Below, piece by piece: positions 34,275 to 43,996 of a stretch of DNA of 64,000 bases (the first letter of the stretch is position 1; the number at the start of each line of letters is the position of its first letter). The notes under the pieces were generated by a model. The model had not been told where the DNA came from and did not search any database. It saw only the letters and a list, made by a program, of their open reading frames with translations. Made by a program: the position numbers and the translations under genes. The DNA is from Vicinamibacterales bacterium (GTDB taxonomy: Bacteria > Acidobacteriota > Vicinamibacteria > Vicinamibacterales > 2-12-FULL-66-21), in NCBI GenBank assembly GCA_035699745.1, contig DASSPH010000016.1, positions 26,101-90,100 of the forward strand, given 5' to 3'.

Positions 34275-34948
34275 CCGCCGTCGCCGCGGACGTCGAGGCG
34301 CGTGCCAGGCAATCGCTTGGCCGCGCCCATCGCGCCATCCATGCGACGGTGGCTGCGCTCCTCCGCGCGCGCGGGGCGCGCGGCGTCCTGGCGGACGTCG
34401 GCTGCGGAACGGGCGATCTCGCGCGTGAAATGGGCGGAAGCTTCGAGTCGATTGTCGGGATCGACGCCGTTCGCTACGACGGCCTGCCGCCGGACGTCAC
34501 GTTCGTGCGAGCCGATCTGGACGCCGAACGGCTCCCGCTCGACGATGCATCGGTCGACGTCGCGGTGGCGGTGGAAGTGATCGAACATCTCGAGAATCCC
34601 CGCGCGTTCGTGCGCGAGCTGGCGCGAATCACGAAACCCGGCGGCTGGGTCGCGCTGACCACCCCGAACCAGTTGAGCGCGCTCAGCCTGCTGACCCTGA
34701 TCGTGAAGGGACGGTTCTCGGCGTTCCAGGAGCGTGACTATCCCGCGCATCGCACCGCGCTGCTGGAGATCGATCTTCGCCGCATCGCCGCCGAGTGCGG
34801 GCTCGGCGAGGTGGCCGTCGCTTATTCGCGCCGCGGGCGGCTGCCGCTGACGCGGTTCCACTATCCGGCCGCCATTGCGGCCGCCGCCCCGCGCTGGTTC
34901 TCGGACAATCTGGCCATGATCGGACGCCGATGCGCATCGCGTTCCTGA
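34271..34948 (+). CDS. Class I SAM methyltransferase
   Basis: A 225-residue methyltransferase of the UbiE/Methyltransf_11 type. Motif I is GVLADVGCGTGDLAREM (about residue 37). DASVDVAVAVEVIEHLENP and ARITKPGGWVALTTPN follow. GTG 34271 overlaps the upstream stop (GTGA); ATG 34259 is an alternative. Probably modifies a sugar or lipid-linked intermediate of the polysaccharide; target inferred from context only. Confidence 0.85.
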   Translation: MTAVAADVEARARQSLGRAHRAIHATVAALLRARGARGVLADVGCGTGDLAREMGGSFESIVGIDAVRYDGLPPDVTFVRADLDAERLPLDDASVDVAVAVEVIEHLENPRAFVRELARITKPGGWVALTTPNQLSALSLLTLIVKGRFSAFQERDYPAHRTALLEIDLRRIAAECGLGEVAVAYSRRGRLPLTRFHYPAAIAAAAPRWFSDNLAMIGRRCASRS

Positions 34949-36150
34949 CCGTCTCGGCGGAGATGGGCGGCTCGGAGCGCAGTCTCGTCGAGCTGCTGCG
35001 GGCGCTGCGCCGTCTCCGGCCGCACTGGTCGTTCGACGTGGTGCTGCCGCGCGAGGGGCCGTTGGCGGTGCAGGCACGAGACGCAGGTGCATCCGCCGTG
35101 CTGCTCCCGATGCCGGCAGCGCTGGCGCGCTTCGGCGAGTCGGGCGGCCTCGGCGCGCGCGGCGCGGCGCTGCCGCGGGCGGTTGGCGCCGCGGCCGGCT
35201 ACGCGCGGGCGCTGCGGCGTCTCCTCGAGACCCTCGGCACCGATGTGATCCACTCGAACGGGTTGAAGCATCACGTGCTCGCGGCCTGGGCGCATACGCG
35301 GCGGATGCCGCTCATCTGGCACATCCACGAGTACGTGACGCCGCGCCCGCTGTCGCGGACGCTGCTGCGCCGGTCGGCCGGGCGGGTCGCCGCCGCGGTC
35401 GCCAATTCGCGAAGCGTCGCGTGCGATCTGGCGGAAGCGATCGGCGGCGACTTGCGCATCGAGACGATCTACAACGGCATCGATCTGCGCGAGTTCTCCC
35501 CGTCGCCGGATCCCGCGGATCGCGCCGACCTGGACGGCCTCGCCGGGTGGCCGGCCGCGCCGCCGGACACGCTGCGCGTCGGCCTCGTGGCGACATTCGG
35601 GCGGTGGAAGGGGCACGACGTCTTCCTGCAGGCGCTGGCGCGGCTCGATCGGTCGCTGCCGATCCGCGCCTACATCGTCGGCGGCGCGGTGTACGACACG
35701 GCCGGCAGCCAGTATTCGCTCGAGGAGCTGCGCCGGATGACCGCGGATGCCGGCCTCGGCGATCGCGTGGCGTTCACCGGATTCGTGCCGCACACCGCGC
35801 CGGTGCTGCGCGCGCTCGACATCGTCGTCCATGCGAGCACACAACCGGAGCCCTTCGGGCTGGCGATTGCCGAGGCGATGGCCTGCGGCTGCGCCGTCAT
35901 TGTGAGCGACGCCGGCGGCGCGGCGGAGATCGTGGACGTCGGCGCGACGGCCCTCGCGCACCGGCCGGGGGATGCGGAGGAGTTGGCGCGGGCGCTCGCC
36001 GCACTCGCGAGTGACACGGCACTGCGGCGGCGGCTCGGTGCCGCGGCGCGCGCCGCGGCGCTGGCCAGGTTCGACGCCGAGACGTTCGCCGCCGGGTTCG
36101 CGCGGGTCTACGAATCGGTGGCGCTTGCGCCGGCCGGGGCGGGCGCATGA
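34930..36150 (+). CDS. Glycosyltransferase, GT4 family
   Basis: A 406-residue GT-B enzyme beginning MRIAFLTVSAEMGGSERSLV. The C-terminal domain includes LVATFGRWKGHDVFLQALAR and QPEPFGLAIAEAMACGCAVI, then VSDAGGAAEIV. The N-terminal half has DVIHSNGLKHHVLAAWAHTR. It overlaps the methyltransferase gene by 19 bp and the next gene by ATGA. Confidence 0.9.
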   Translation: MRIAFLTVSAEMGGSERSLVELLRALRRLRPHWSFDVVLPREGPLAVQARDAGASAVLLPMPAALARFGESGGLGARGAALPRAVGAAAGYARALRRLLETLGTDVIHSNGLKHHVLAAWAHTRRMPLIWHIHEYVTPRPLSRTLLRRSAGRVAAAVANSRSVACDLAEAIGGDLRIETIYNGIDLREFSPSPDPADRADLDGLAGWPAAPPDTLRVGLVATFGRWKGHDVFLQALARLDRSLPIRAYIVGGAVYDTAGSQYSLEELRRMTADAGLGDRVAFTGFVPHTAPVLRALDIVVHASTQPEPFGLAIAEAMACGCAVIVSDAGGAAEIVDVGATALAHRPGDAEELARALAALASDTALRRRLGAAARAAALARFDAETFAAGFARVYESVALAPAGAGA

Positions 36151-37514
36151 CGTTTCCCGCGCAGACCGTGCCGGTAACCGCTGCGCGCCAGCGTTCCGCG
36201 CCGGCGGCGATTCCGTGGGGTTTTCCCGAGTTCTTCATCATCAGTCAGACCGCGCTGCCGGCGCTGCTGTTCCTGCCGGGGACGCAGGCGTTCCGTCTGC
36301 CGATCCGGACTGCCGCGTTCGCGATCAGTCTCGCGGCGTTCGTGTGGTGGCTGGCGGACTCGAAAGTGCAGGTGCGCGCGTCGAAGGCGCAGAGCTGGGT
36401 CGCGGCGGTGATGGCGCTGCTTGCCATCATGCTGTTCCATCCGCTGACGCCGTCGCTCGGCGGCGGCTTCGCGCAGATCGCGGTGTATTTCTCGGTCATG
36501 GCGCCGCTGTTCTGGGCGCCGGTCTTCATCCGCACGCCGGACCATCTGGCGCGCATCCTGTGGATCCTGTTGGTCTGTTCGGGCTGCAACGCGCTCGTGG
36601 GGGTGCTGCAGGTCTACGATCCACGGTTCCTGCCGGCCGAGTTCTCCCGCGTCATCACCGGCAACGAAGTGGCCATGGGCTCGGTCACGTTCATCGGCCG
36701 CAACGGCGAGCGGCTGCTGCGTCCTCCGGGTCTGTTCGACACCCCGGGCGCGGTGGCGGGGCCGGCGATGTCGGCGGCGCTGCTGGGCCTGGTGTTCGCG
36801 GTCAGCGGCATCGCCGCATGGAAGCGGCTGACGGCGTTCACGTTCGCCTTCGCCGGGCTTGCCGCCATTTATCTGAGCCAGGTGCGGATCAGCCTCGTCA
36901 TGACGGTGCTGATGATGGGCGTCTACACGTTCACCTCCTTTCGGCAGGGCCGCCTGGGACGCGCCTCGCAGTTCGGCATCCTTGCCGGCGCGATCGTGCT
37001 CGGCGGATTCGTCACCGCGCTGGCGCTGGGCGGACCGGTGATCCGCGATCGCGTCATGACGCTCCTCGGCGGCGATCCCCTCGCGGTGTACCAGAGCGCG
37101 CGCGGCGTGCAGCTGTCGATGACGTTCACCGAGATGCTCTACGAGCATCCGCTCGGCGCAGGCGTGGGGCGCTGGGGGATGGCGGCGGCGTACTTCGGCG
37201 AGTTCACGCAGTTGTCGCAGCCGCTCTGGGCGGAGATCCAGTTCACCGGCTGGATGATCGACGGCGGCATCCTGATGATCGCGCTGTATTGCGGCGCATT
37301 GGCCGTCACCGCGATGACGCAGTGGAAGGTCGCGATGATCGAGACCTACCCGCGCCTGAACACCTGCGCCGCGGCGGTGTTGAGCGCCAATCTCGGGACG
37401 GCGGTGCTGATCTTCAGCTTCACGCCGTTCGTCACGCAGATCGGCATTCAGTACTGGTTTCTCGCCGGGGCGCTGCACGGCGTCGCGGTCTCGCACGGGA
37501 CGGAGGGCGCGTGA
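36147..37514 (+). CDS. O-antigen polymerase/ligase-like membrane protein (Wzy candidate)
   Basis: This 455-residue protein has about 10-11 membrane segments. A large extracytoplasmic loop spans about residues 305-365 (DRVMTLLGGDPLAVYQSARG, then EMLYEHPLGAGVGRWG). The HPLGAGVGRWG motif and the loop position are typical of the Wzy_C/O-antigen ligase superfamily, which joins or transfers repeat units at the periplasmic face. It is the only polymerase-like gene in the plus-strand chain; a second one lies in the opposing operon. Confidence 0.78.
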   Translation: MTFPAQTVPVTAARQRSAPAAIPWGFPEFFIISQTALPALLFLPGTQAFRLPIRTAAFAISLAAFVWWLADSKVQVRASKAQSWVAAVMALLAIMLFHPLTPSLGGGFAQIAVYFSVMAPLFWAPVFIRTPDHLARILWILLVCSGCNALVGVLQVYDPRFLPAEFSRVITGNEVAMGSVTFIGRNGERLLRPPGLFDTPGAVAGPAMSAALLGLVFAVSGIAAWKRLTAFTFAFAGLAAIYLSQVRISLVMTVLMMGVYTFTSFRQGRLGRASQFGILAGAIVLGGFVTALALGGPVIRDRVMTLLGGDPLAVYQSARGVQLSMTFTEMLYEHPLGAGVGRWGMAAAYFGEFTQLSQPLWAEIQFTGWMIDGGILMIALYCGALAVTAMTQWKVAMIETYPRLNTCAAAVLSANLGTAVLIFSFTPFVTQIGIQYWFLAGALHGVAVSHGTEGA

Positions 37515-38647
37515 GCCGGTGGCTGATGACGTCCGGCGACTTCACCACCCTGGGCGGGATGGATCGCGCCAACCATGCGCAGGCCCGTCATCTGGCGCTC
37601 CGCGGCGATGAAGTCCATCTCGTCGCCCATCGTGTCTCGGACGATCTCGCCACTCTGCCGAACGTGCACGTGCACACGGTGCCGCGGCCGCTCGGGGCGC
37701 ATCTTGCCGGCGCGCCGCTCCTGGCCGGCGAGGCGAAGCGGCAGCGCGGCACGCTCGGCCCGGCGGCGCACGTGCTCGTGAACGGCGGCAATGCGCCGGG
37801 GCCCGCCACCTGGATTCACTACCTCCACGCCGCCTACCAGTCGCGCGCCACCGCGTCGCTGCGCAGCCGGATGTCGAGCTCCGTCGGCCGCCGCTACTAC
37901 ATGTCGCGCGAGCGCGCCGTCCTGAGCCGCGCCTCGCTCGTGATCTGCAACAGCCGCCGCACCGCCGCCGACGTCCACCGGTTCTATCGGGTCGCCGAGT
38001 CGCGCCTGCGCGTCGTGTATTACGGCATCGACGGTGCGCTGTTCGGCGCCGCCACCGCGGCGGAACGCAGCGCCGCGCGCACGGCACTCGGCCTCGCGCC
38101 GGACCGCCGCATCGCGCTGTTCATCGGCGCGCTCGGCGATCGCCGCAAGGGCTTCGATGCGCTGTTCGAGGCCTGGCGAATGGCCGCCGCCGATCCGCGA
38201 TGGGATGTGGATCTGCTCGTCGCCGGCATCGGCGCCGAACGCGCCGGCTGGGAGCGCCGGGCGTCTCGAACCTTTGCCCCCGGGCGCATGCGGTTCCTTG
38301 GCTTCCGCCCCGACGTGGCCGACGTCATCGCCGCCGCCGACGTGCTGGTGCATCCGGCGCGCTACGAAGCGTACGGACTGGGCGTGCACGAAGCGATCTG
38401 CCGGGGAGTGCCGGCGATCGTGACCGGCTCCGCGGGAATCGCGGAGCGCTACCCGGCGGAGCTGCGCGATCTGTTGATCGAGGGGGACGTCGACGCGGCA
38501 TCCGTTGCCGAGGCGCTGTGGCGCTGGCACTCGTCGGCCGATGCCTGGCGGGCGCGCAGCGAGCCCTTTGCGGCCTCGCTGCGGTCGCGTTCGTGGGACA
38601 CGATGGCCGGGGAGATCGCCGCGCTCGTCGAAGGAGCGGCGGCGTGA
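37511..38647 (+). CDS. Glycosyltransferase, GT4 family
   Basis: A 378-residue GT-B enzyme. The N-terminus SRWLMTSGDFTTLGGMDRAN carries the acceptor-domain glycine loop. VICNSRRTAADVHRFYRVAE and LFIGALGDRRKGFDALFEAW come next; the GT4 motif region is HPARYEAYGLGVHEAICRGV. In the usual E-x7-E pattern the first Glu is present as YEAYGLGVHE. GTG 37511 overlaps the previous stop (GTGA). Confidence 0.88.
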   Translation: MSRWLMTSGDFTTLGGMDRANHAQARHLALRGDEVHLVAHRVSDDLATLPNVHVHTVPRPLGAHLAGAPLLAGEAKRQRGTLGPAAHVLVNGGNAPGPATWIHYLHAAYQSRATASLRSRMSSSVGRRYYMSRERAVLSRASLVICNSRRTAADVHRFYRVAESRLRVVYYGIDGALFGAATAAERSAARTALGLAPDRRIALFIGALGDRRKGFDALFEAWRMAAADPRWDVDLLVAGIGAERAGWERRASRTFAPGRMRFLGFRPDVADVIAAADVLVHPARYEAYGLGVHEAICRGVPAIVTGSAGIAERYPAELRDLLIEGDVDAASVAEALWRWHSSADAWRARSEPFAASLRSRSWDTMAGEIAALVEGAAA

Positions 38648-39579
38648 CGGCGGCGCTGACGCCCGTGGCCGCGTGCTGGGTGTGCGGCGGCGCGCGGCTC
38701 GCGCGGGTGCACGACGCGCGCCTCGAGTTCTCGGCGTACCGGCAGCAGGATCCCGAGCTCGCGGCGTATTCCGGCCACCGCGTCGCCATCGTGCGCTGTC
38801 ACGCCTGCGGCTTTGCCCAGCCGGCCAGCCTGCCCGCGCTGCCGCGGTATTTCGATCGCATGTACGACCAGCACTGGTCCGCCGACTGGGTCGAGCGGGA
38901 GCACCGCGCGCCGTACAAGGATCGGATATTCGACGCCGTCCTGGTGCAGCTCGAGCGGCGTGTTCCCGGCGGCAGGCGCCGCCTGCTCGACATCGGCGCG
39001 CATGCCGGCCGCTTCATCGCCCGCGCCCGCGCCCGCGGCTGGGACGCGGAGGGGCTCGAACTGAACCCGCGCACGGCCGCATACGCGGCGGCGGCCACCG
39101 GCGGCCGCGTGCATCAGGGGAATCTCTACACCTGGTCGGGCCACGACGGTTCGTACGACGCCGTCACGATGACCGACGTGCTCGAGCACATTCCCGATCC
39201 CCGCTCCGCATTGCGCCGCGCGCACGCGCTGCTCGCCCCTGGCGGATGGATCGCCGTGAAGGTGCCCAACGCGCCGATACAACGCCTCAAAGAGCGGGCG
39301 CGCGCCTGGCTGCGGCCCGGATACCAGCCGGCGCTGGCCGACAACCTGGTCCATGTGAATCATTTCGGGCCGTCGTCGCTTCGCGCGGCGCTGGCGCGCG
39401 AAGGGTTCGGCGGCGCGGACGTGTTCGTCGCGCCGCCGGAAATGCCCGAGGGCGAGGCGCCGGCGTCGCGCCTCGATCGGCTGACACGTACGCTCGCCTA
39501 TCGCGCCGCGGCCGCGCTTCCCGGCGGCACCCATTCACCGCTCGCCTTCAATCTGCAGGCCTATGCCCGCCGCGACTGA
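38644..39579 (+). CDS. SAM methyltransferase with N-terminal zinc-binding segment
   Basis: This 311-residue protein opens with CWVCGGARLARVH and, 45 residues later, RCHACGFAQPASLP, two CxxC pairs like the zinc-binding N-terminus of C-methyltransferase-type sugar enzymes. The methyltransferase domain has RRLLDIGAHAGRFIARARAR, VTMTDVLEHIPDPRSALRRA and ALLAPGGWIAVKVPN. Likely a sugar methyltransferase. GTG 38644 overlaps the previous stop. Confidence 0.82.
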   Translation: MTAALTPVAACWVCGGARLARVHDARLEFSAYRQQDPELAAYSGHRVAIVRCHACGFAQPASLPALPRYFDRMYDQHWSADWVEREHRAPYKDRIFDAVLVQLERRVPGGRRRLLDIGAHAGRFIARARARGWDAEGLELNPRTAAYAAAATGGRVHQGNLYTWSGHDGSYDAVTMTDVLEHIPDPRSALRRAHALLAPGGWIAVKVPNAPIQRLKERARAWLRPGYQPALADNLVHVNHFGPSSLRAALAREGFGGADVFVAPPEMPEGEAPASRLDRLTRTLAYRAAAALPGGTHSPLAFNLQAYARRD

Positions 39580-40471
39580 GCTGCGCATCGCCGCGCCGGC
39601 GCTGTCGGTCGTGATGCCGACGTTCAACAACGAGGCGGTGCTGCGCCGCGCGCTCGAGTCGTGGCAGCGGTTCGGCGGCGATCGCGTCGAGGTGATCGTG
39701 ATCGAGGACGGCTGCCGCGACGGTACCGCGGCCTCTCTCGAACGCGCCGCCGCGACACCCTGGGGCGCGCGCCACCTGCGCTGGGTCCACGAAGACGACG
39801 CCCACGAGCTGCGGTGCACGAACCGCGGCATCGCGCTGGCGCGCGCGCCGCTGATCGCGGCGTGGCAGGACGACATGTTCCTGCAGGCCGACTGGTTCGT
39901 TCCGGAGCTGCTCGCGGTGTTCGAGGCGTATCCCGACCTCGGCATGCTGGCGCTGAGCCGCGGGCTGAACTGCCGTCCATGCGGCGATCCGCTCGAGCGA
40001 TGGGAGGACCTGATCGATCCGCGGCGCCTCGAGAGCACGATCGGACGCGCGCCATTGAACTGGATCCGGCTGCAGGAGATCGACGCCGTCATCCGCCCGT
40101 GGGTGGTGCGCCGGGCCTGCGTCGAACGGGTCGGCGTTCTCGACGAGGCGTTCCGTCCGACCGAGTGGGACGAGTCCGATCTCGCGTTCCGCATTCGCGA
40201 GGCGGGCTGGCGGGTGGCGACGTTCGGCTACGAGCGCGCCGGCGCGTACCGGCATCTCGGCAGCACCACGATCGGCACGCCGTCCGAGAAGTACAAGGCT
40301 GCCGTGCTGCGCAACGGCCGGCTGTTTCACCAGCGGTGGGACGCCACGATCGCGCGCGCGCATGCGCGGCCGCGGCGGACGTGGCTGCGCAAGGCGACCC
40401 CGTCCGGCTGGATCGCCACGGCGCGCGCGATGGCCCGCCGCGCCGGGGCGCGGCTGCGAGGGTCCGCGTGA
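39563..40471 (+). CDS. Glycosyltransferase, GT2 family
   Basis: A 302-residue GT-A enzyme with ALSVVMPTFNNEAVLRRALE, VEVIVIEDGCRDGTAASLE and a donor-metal motif in AAWQDDMFLQADWF (DxD equivalent QDDM). The acceptor region has DEAFRPTEWDESDLAFRIRE. Overlaps the upstream methyltransferase by 17 bp. One of two GT2 enzymes in the chain. Confidence 0.88.
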   Translation: MPAATELRIAAPALSVVMPTFNNEAVLRRALESWQRFGGDRVEVIVIEDGCRDGTAASLERAAATPWGARHLRWVHEDDAHELRCTNRGIALARAPLIAAWQDDMFLQADWFVPELLAVFEAYPDLGMLALSRGLNCRPCGDPLERWEDLIDPRRLESTIGRAPLNWIRLQEIDAVIRPWVVRRACVERVGVLDEAFRPTEWDESDLAFRIREAGWRVATFGYERAGAYRHLGSTTIGTPSEKYKAAVLRNGRLFHQRWDATIARAHARPRRTWLRKATPSGWIATARAMARRAGARLRGSA

Positions 40472-42003
40472 GCCGCACCGTCCGAGCGTCGCTGGCGGCC
40501 GGGTTCTCGTACCTGCACGTCGGCATCAGCGTGATCGCCAGCCTGTGGCTGGTACCGTTCACGCTGGACCACGTCGGCGCGCGCGCCTACGGACTGTGGC
40601 TCGCATCCGGAGAGCTGCTCGCCTACGCCGGGCTCGCCGAACTCGGGATGCTCGTCACGCTGCCGTGGTTGATCGCCCAGGCGGACGGTGCGGGGGATCG
40701 AGCGCGGCTGCGCCGGCTGGTGAGCACCGGCGCGGCGGCCGCAACGCTCAGCGCGGTGCTCTATGGCGCGCTGGCGCTGGTTCTCTGGACGCAGCTCCCG
40801 CGCATCGTCCGGCTGGCCCAGGCCGAGCACCTCGCCGTGCAGGGGCCGCTGCTGATCGTCGCGATCGGCGGGTGCCTGTCGCATCCGTTGCGCGCCTTTA
40901 CCGCCGTTCTCGCGGGGCTGCAGGACGTCCGGTTCAACGGCTTCGCCAGCCTGGCCCACTGGGTGATCGGCTTCGTCATCTCTGTTTCGCTGCTCGCGGC
41001 GGGCTACGGCCTCTACGCGCTCGCCGCTGCCGCCGCGGCGCCGCCCATCGTCACCGGCATCGCGGCGGCGATCCGTGTCGGCCGCATTGCGCCCGATCTC
41101 GTGCGCGACTGGCCGCGGCCGTCCTTCGCCGAGATCCGCAAGCTGTTCGTCGAAGGGCTCGGGACGTGGATCGGGGGCTGGGGATGGCGGCTCGTGGCCG
41201 CGAGCGACAGCCTGGTCCTCGCCGCGCTCGGCCGGCCCGCGGATGTCGCGGCCTTGGCCTGCACCAGCAAGCTTGGCCAGGCGATGACGCAGTTGTCATG
41301 GATTCCCTGCGACAACGGCCTGATCGGCCTGGCGCAGTTGTCGGCGGAAGGGCAGGCGCGCCGTCTGCGCGACGCGCTGGTCGTGATGGTCCGCGTCTAC
41401 CTCGCGCTCGCCGGCGCGGTGGCGTGCGTGGTCCTCGCGGTGAACCCGGCGTTCGTGCGCGAGTGGGTGGGCCCGGCGATGTTCGCCGGCGCGACCGCGA
41501 ACGCCCTCATTGCGGCGCTCGCGCTGGCGATGAGCTTCGGGCACGCCGTCGCGGTGATCCCGTCCGTGCTCGGGCGGCGTCTTGCCATCGGCATCGCCTC
41601 GATGATCTGCGGCGTGCTGCATCTCGGCCTCGCGTGGCTGCTCGGCTCACGGTTCGGCATCGCCGGCGTGGTCGCCGCGGGTGTGATCAGCCACGGCGTG
41701 GTGTTCTCGGCGCTCGCCTGGAAACCGTTCGCCCAGGCGACCGGAACGACCGAGATCTCGCTGCTCTCGGACGTGCTCGTGCCCTGGTCCGCTCGCTTCG
41801 CGCCGATGCTGATCGTGGCGCTGCTGGTGCAGCGGCTCGCGGGCACGCCGCCGCTGCCGGTGACGATCGCAGCCGGCGCGGCTCTCGCCGCGGCGGTGCT
41901 CTTCTACATGCGGCCCCTCTACATCGAGTTCGGTCCGGTGCGCGCGCTCTACGAACGGCTGGCCCGCTCGCTGCGGGCCGCGCAGGGAGGTGCGCACCCG
42001 TGA
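40468..42003 (+). CDS. Polysaccharide flippase (Wzx/MVF-type)
   Basis: This 511-residue membrane protein has about 12-14 helices and begins SRTVRASLAAGFSYLHVGIS. Other segments are ASLWLVPFTLDHVGARAYGL, GYGLYALAAAAAAPPIVTGI and FVREWVGPAMFAGATANALI. The repeat pattern matches Wzx/polysaccharide_synt family transporters that flip lipid-linked oligosaccharide units across the inner membrane. GTG 40468 overlaps the previous stop. Confidence 0.85.
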   Translation: MSRTVRASLAAGFSYLHVGISVIASLWLVPFTLDHVGARAYGLWLASGELLAYAGLAELGMLVTLPWLIAQADGAGDRARLRRLVSTGAAAATLSAVLYGALALVLWTQLPRIVRLAQAEHLAVQGPLLIVAIGGCLSHPLRAFTAVLAGLQDVRFNGFASLAHWVIGFVISVSLLAAGYGLYALAAAAAAPPIVTGIAAAIRVGRIAPDLVRDWPRPSFAEIRKLFVEGLGTWIGGWGWRLVAASDSLVLAALGRPADVAALACTSKLGQAMTQLSWIPCDNGLIGLAQLSAEGQARRLRDALVVMVRVYLALAGAVACVVLAVNPAFVREWVGPAMFAGATANALIAALALAMSFGHAVAVIPSVLGRRLAIGIASMICGVLHLGLAWLLGSRFGIAGVVAAGVISHGVVFSALAWKPFAQATGTTEISLLSDVLVPWSARFAPMLIVALLVQRLAGTPPLPVTIAAGAALAAAVLFYMRPLYIEFGPVRALYERLARSLRAAQGGAHP

Positions 42004-42830
42004 GCGTGGGACGCGCGGACCGCTATCGATCGCGCAGCTGGATCGAGCGCAGCGTCAGCCGCCTGCGCCGCGGCAGCGCCGCCTCCGCGCCGCCGGCGCT
42101 GAGACGCGCGTTCGAAGCCGTTCTCGACCATCTGCCCGGCGATCATCTCGTCTCGGTGCTGCCCGAAGGGGAGCGCGTGCGGCTGTCGGCGCGCTACCGG
42201 CACGTGAGCTGGAACCCGGACGAGTACAACGCCTTCCGCGGCGTGGTGCGCCGCGGCGTCACGGTGCTCGACGTCGGCGCGAACGTCGGCGCGTATACGC
42301 TGATGTTCGCGCACTGGGTGGGGGAGACCGGACGAGTCTTCGCGTTCGAGCCGTCACCCGACGCGTGCGACGGATTGCGTGCGCACGTGACCCTCAACGG
42401 CTTCGACGATCGCGTCACCATCGTTCGGGCCGCCGTGGCGGCGACGGTCGGGCACGCGGCGTTCGCGCTTCATCCCTCCGGCGGCGCGAGTTCGCTGGCG
42501 CTGTCGTCAGTCCGCGGCGGAACGCGCGTCGAGGTCGCAACCGAGACCGTCGATCACGTCTGCCGCGTGCACGATCTGCTGCCCGCGGTCATCAAGATCG
42601 ACGTCGAAGGGGCGGAGCTGGACGTGCTGAGAGGCGCGCGCAACACGCTCGCGCTGCCCGGTCTCCACGTATTCGTCGAGTTTCACCCCGCCGCGTGGCG
42701 CGCCGCGGGAGTCACCCGCCAGGCGATCGAAAGGGAGCTGGACGCACAGGGGCTTCGGGTGGAACCCCTGAACCCGGCGTTCGACCCGTGGACCACCGAA
42801 GGGGTCTGCGTCCGGCTGCGGCGAGGCTGA
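42000..42830 (+). CDS. FkbM family methyltransferase
   Basis: A 276-residue SAM methyltransferase with motif I VTVLDVGANVGAYTLMFAHW, FAFEPSPDACDGLRAHVTLN and the FkbM signature AVIKIDVEGAELDVLRGARN. It probably O-methylates a sugar hydroxyl of the repeat unit (inferred from the locus). GTG 42000 overlaps the flippase stop; the stop codon shares a base with the next start. Confidence 0.88.
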   Translation: MSVGRADRYRSRSWIERSVSRLRRGSAASAPPALRRAFEAVLDHLPGDHLVSVLPEGERVRLSARYRHVSWNPDEYNAFRGVVRRGVTVLDVGANVGAYTLMFAHWVGETGRVFAFEPSPDACDGLRAHVTLNGFDDRVTIVRAAVAATVGHAAFALHPSGGASSLALSSVRGGTRVEVATETVDHVCRVHDLLPAVIKIDVEGAELDVLRGARNTLALPGLHVFVEFHPAAWRAAGVTRQAIERELDAQGLRVEPLNPAFDPWTTEGVCVRLRRG

Positions 42831-43996
42831 TGCGGATCCTCATCGCCAACGAGGCGCGGAGCGGCGCGGGCGGGGTGGAGAGCTACCTCGCGGCGGCCAC
42901 CGACGGACTGCGCGCGCGCGGACATGAGGTCGCCCTCCTCTTCGCGAACAGCGCCGCCGAGGTGGGCCCGACGGCGATCGCGTGCGGCGAGTCATGGAGT
43001 GTCGCCGATCTCGGACTCACCGCTGCCATCCGGACGGCGGCGGTGTGGCGCCCCGACGTCTGCTTCTCACACAACATGCGCGACCTCGCCGTCGACGAAG
43101 CGCTGATGACGTGCGCGCCCCTCGTCAAGATGATGCACGGATACTTCGGCACCTGCGTCAGCGGGCAGAAGGCGTTCCTCTTCCCCGCGCCGCAGCAGTG
43201 CCGGCGGCTCTGCGGTGCCGCATGTCTGGTGCACTACGCGCCTCGCCGCTGCGGACGGCTGCGGCCTGGCGAGATGGTGACGAACTATCGCTGGGCGGCG
43301 CGGCAGCGTGCGCTGTTCCCCCGGTACCGTTCGATGGTCGTCGCCAGCGGCCACATGCGGGACGAATACGTGCGGCACGGCGTCAGTCCGGACCGCGTTC
43401 ACGCGATTCCGCTCTTCGCCGCGCCGCAGCGGGCTCAGCCGCCGTCGCAGTCACGCCTCGACGTGCTGTTTCTCGGACGGATGACCGATCTCAAGGGGCC
43501 GGCGCTGCTGCTCGACGCCGCGGCTCTCGCCGCGAAGGCGATCGGCCGGCGCGTGTCGGTCGTGCTCGCGGGGGACGGCCCCCTTCGCCGGACGCTCCGT
43601 GAACGCGCGGCGATCCTCGATGGCGTCGACGCAGAACTCCCGGGCTGGATCGATACCCCGACGCGGACATCGCTGTTCGGCCGCTCGCAGATGCTGGCGG
43701 TGCCGAGTGTCTGGCCCGAGCCGTTCGGCCTCGTCGGCCTCGAGGCGGCGTCGTGCGGCGTTCCCGCCGTCGCCTTCGACGTTGGCGGGATTCGCGAATG
43801 GCTGACCGACGATGTCAACGGCCGACTGGTCGACGCGGGTGACACTGCGGCAATGGCCAATGCCATCGCGGGGCTGCTGCGGGATCCGGCGCGGCGCGAT
43901 CGCCTTGCGGACGGCGCCCGAGCCGTCGCGGCGCGTCTGAGTTCCGATGCGCACCTCTCGCGCCTCGAGACGGTTCTGGAGCGAGCGGCGGCATGA
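42830..43996 (+). CDS. Glycosyltransferase, GT4 family, with cysteine-rich insert
   Basis: A 388-residue GT-B enzyme. MRILIANEARSGAGGVESYL opens the acceptor domain. A Cys-rich loop follows near residues 100-140 (GTCVSGQKAFLFP, CRRLCGAACLVHYAPRRCGR), a feature seen in one GT4 subgroup and possibly metal-binding or structural. The donor domain has FLGRMTDLKGPALLLDAAAL and WPEPFGLVGLEAASCGVPAV. ATG shares a base with the previous stop. Confidence 0.88.
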   Translation: MRILIANEARSGAGGVESYLAAATDGLRARGHEVALLFANSAAEVGPTAIACGESWSVADLGLTAAIRTAAVWRPDVCFSHNMRDLAVDEALMTCAPLVKMMHGYFGTCVSGQKAFLFPAPQQCRRLCGAACLVHYAPRRCGRLRPGEMVTNYRWAARQRALFPRYRSMVVASGHMRDEYVRHGVSPDRVHAIPLFAAPQRAQPPSQSRLDVLFLGRMTDLKGPALLLDAAALAAKAIGRRVSVVLAGDGPLRRTLRERAAILDGVDAELPGWIDTPTRTSLFGRSQMLAVPSVWPEPFGLVGLEAASCGVPAVAFDVGGIREWLTDDVNGRLVDAGDTAAMANAIAGLLRDPARRDRLADGARAVAARLSSDAHLSRLETVLERAAA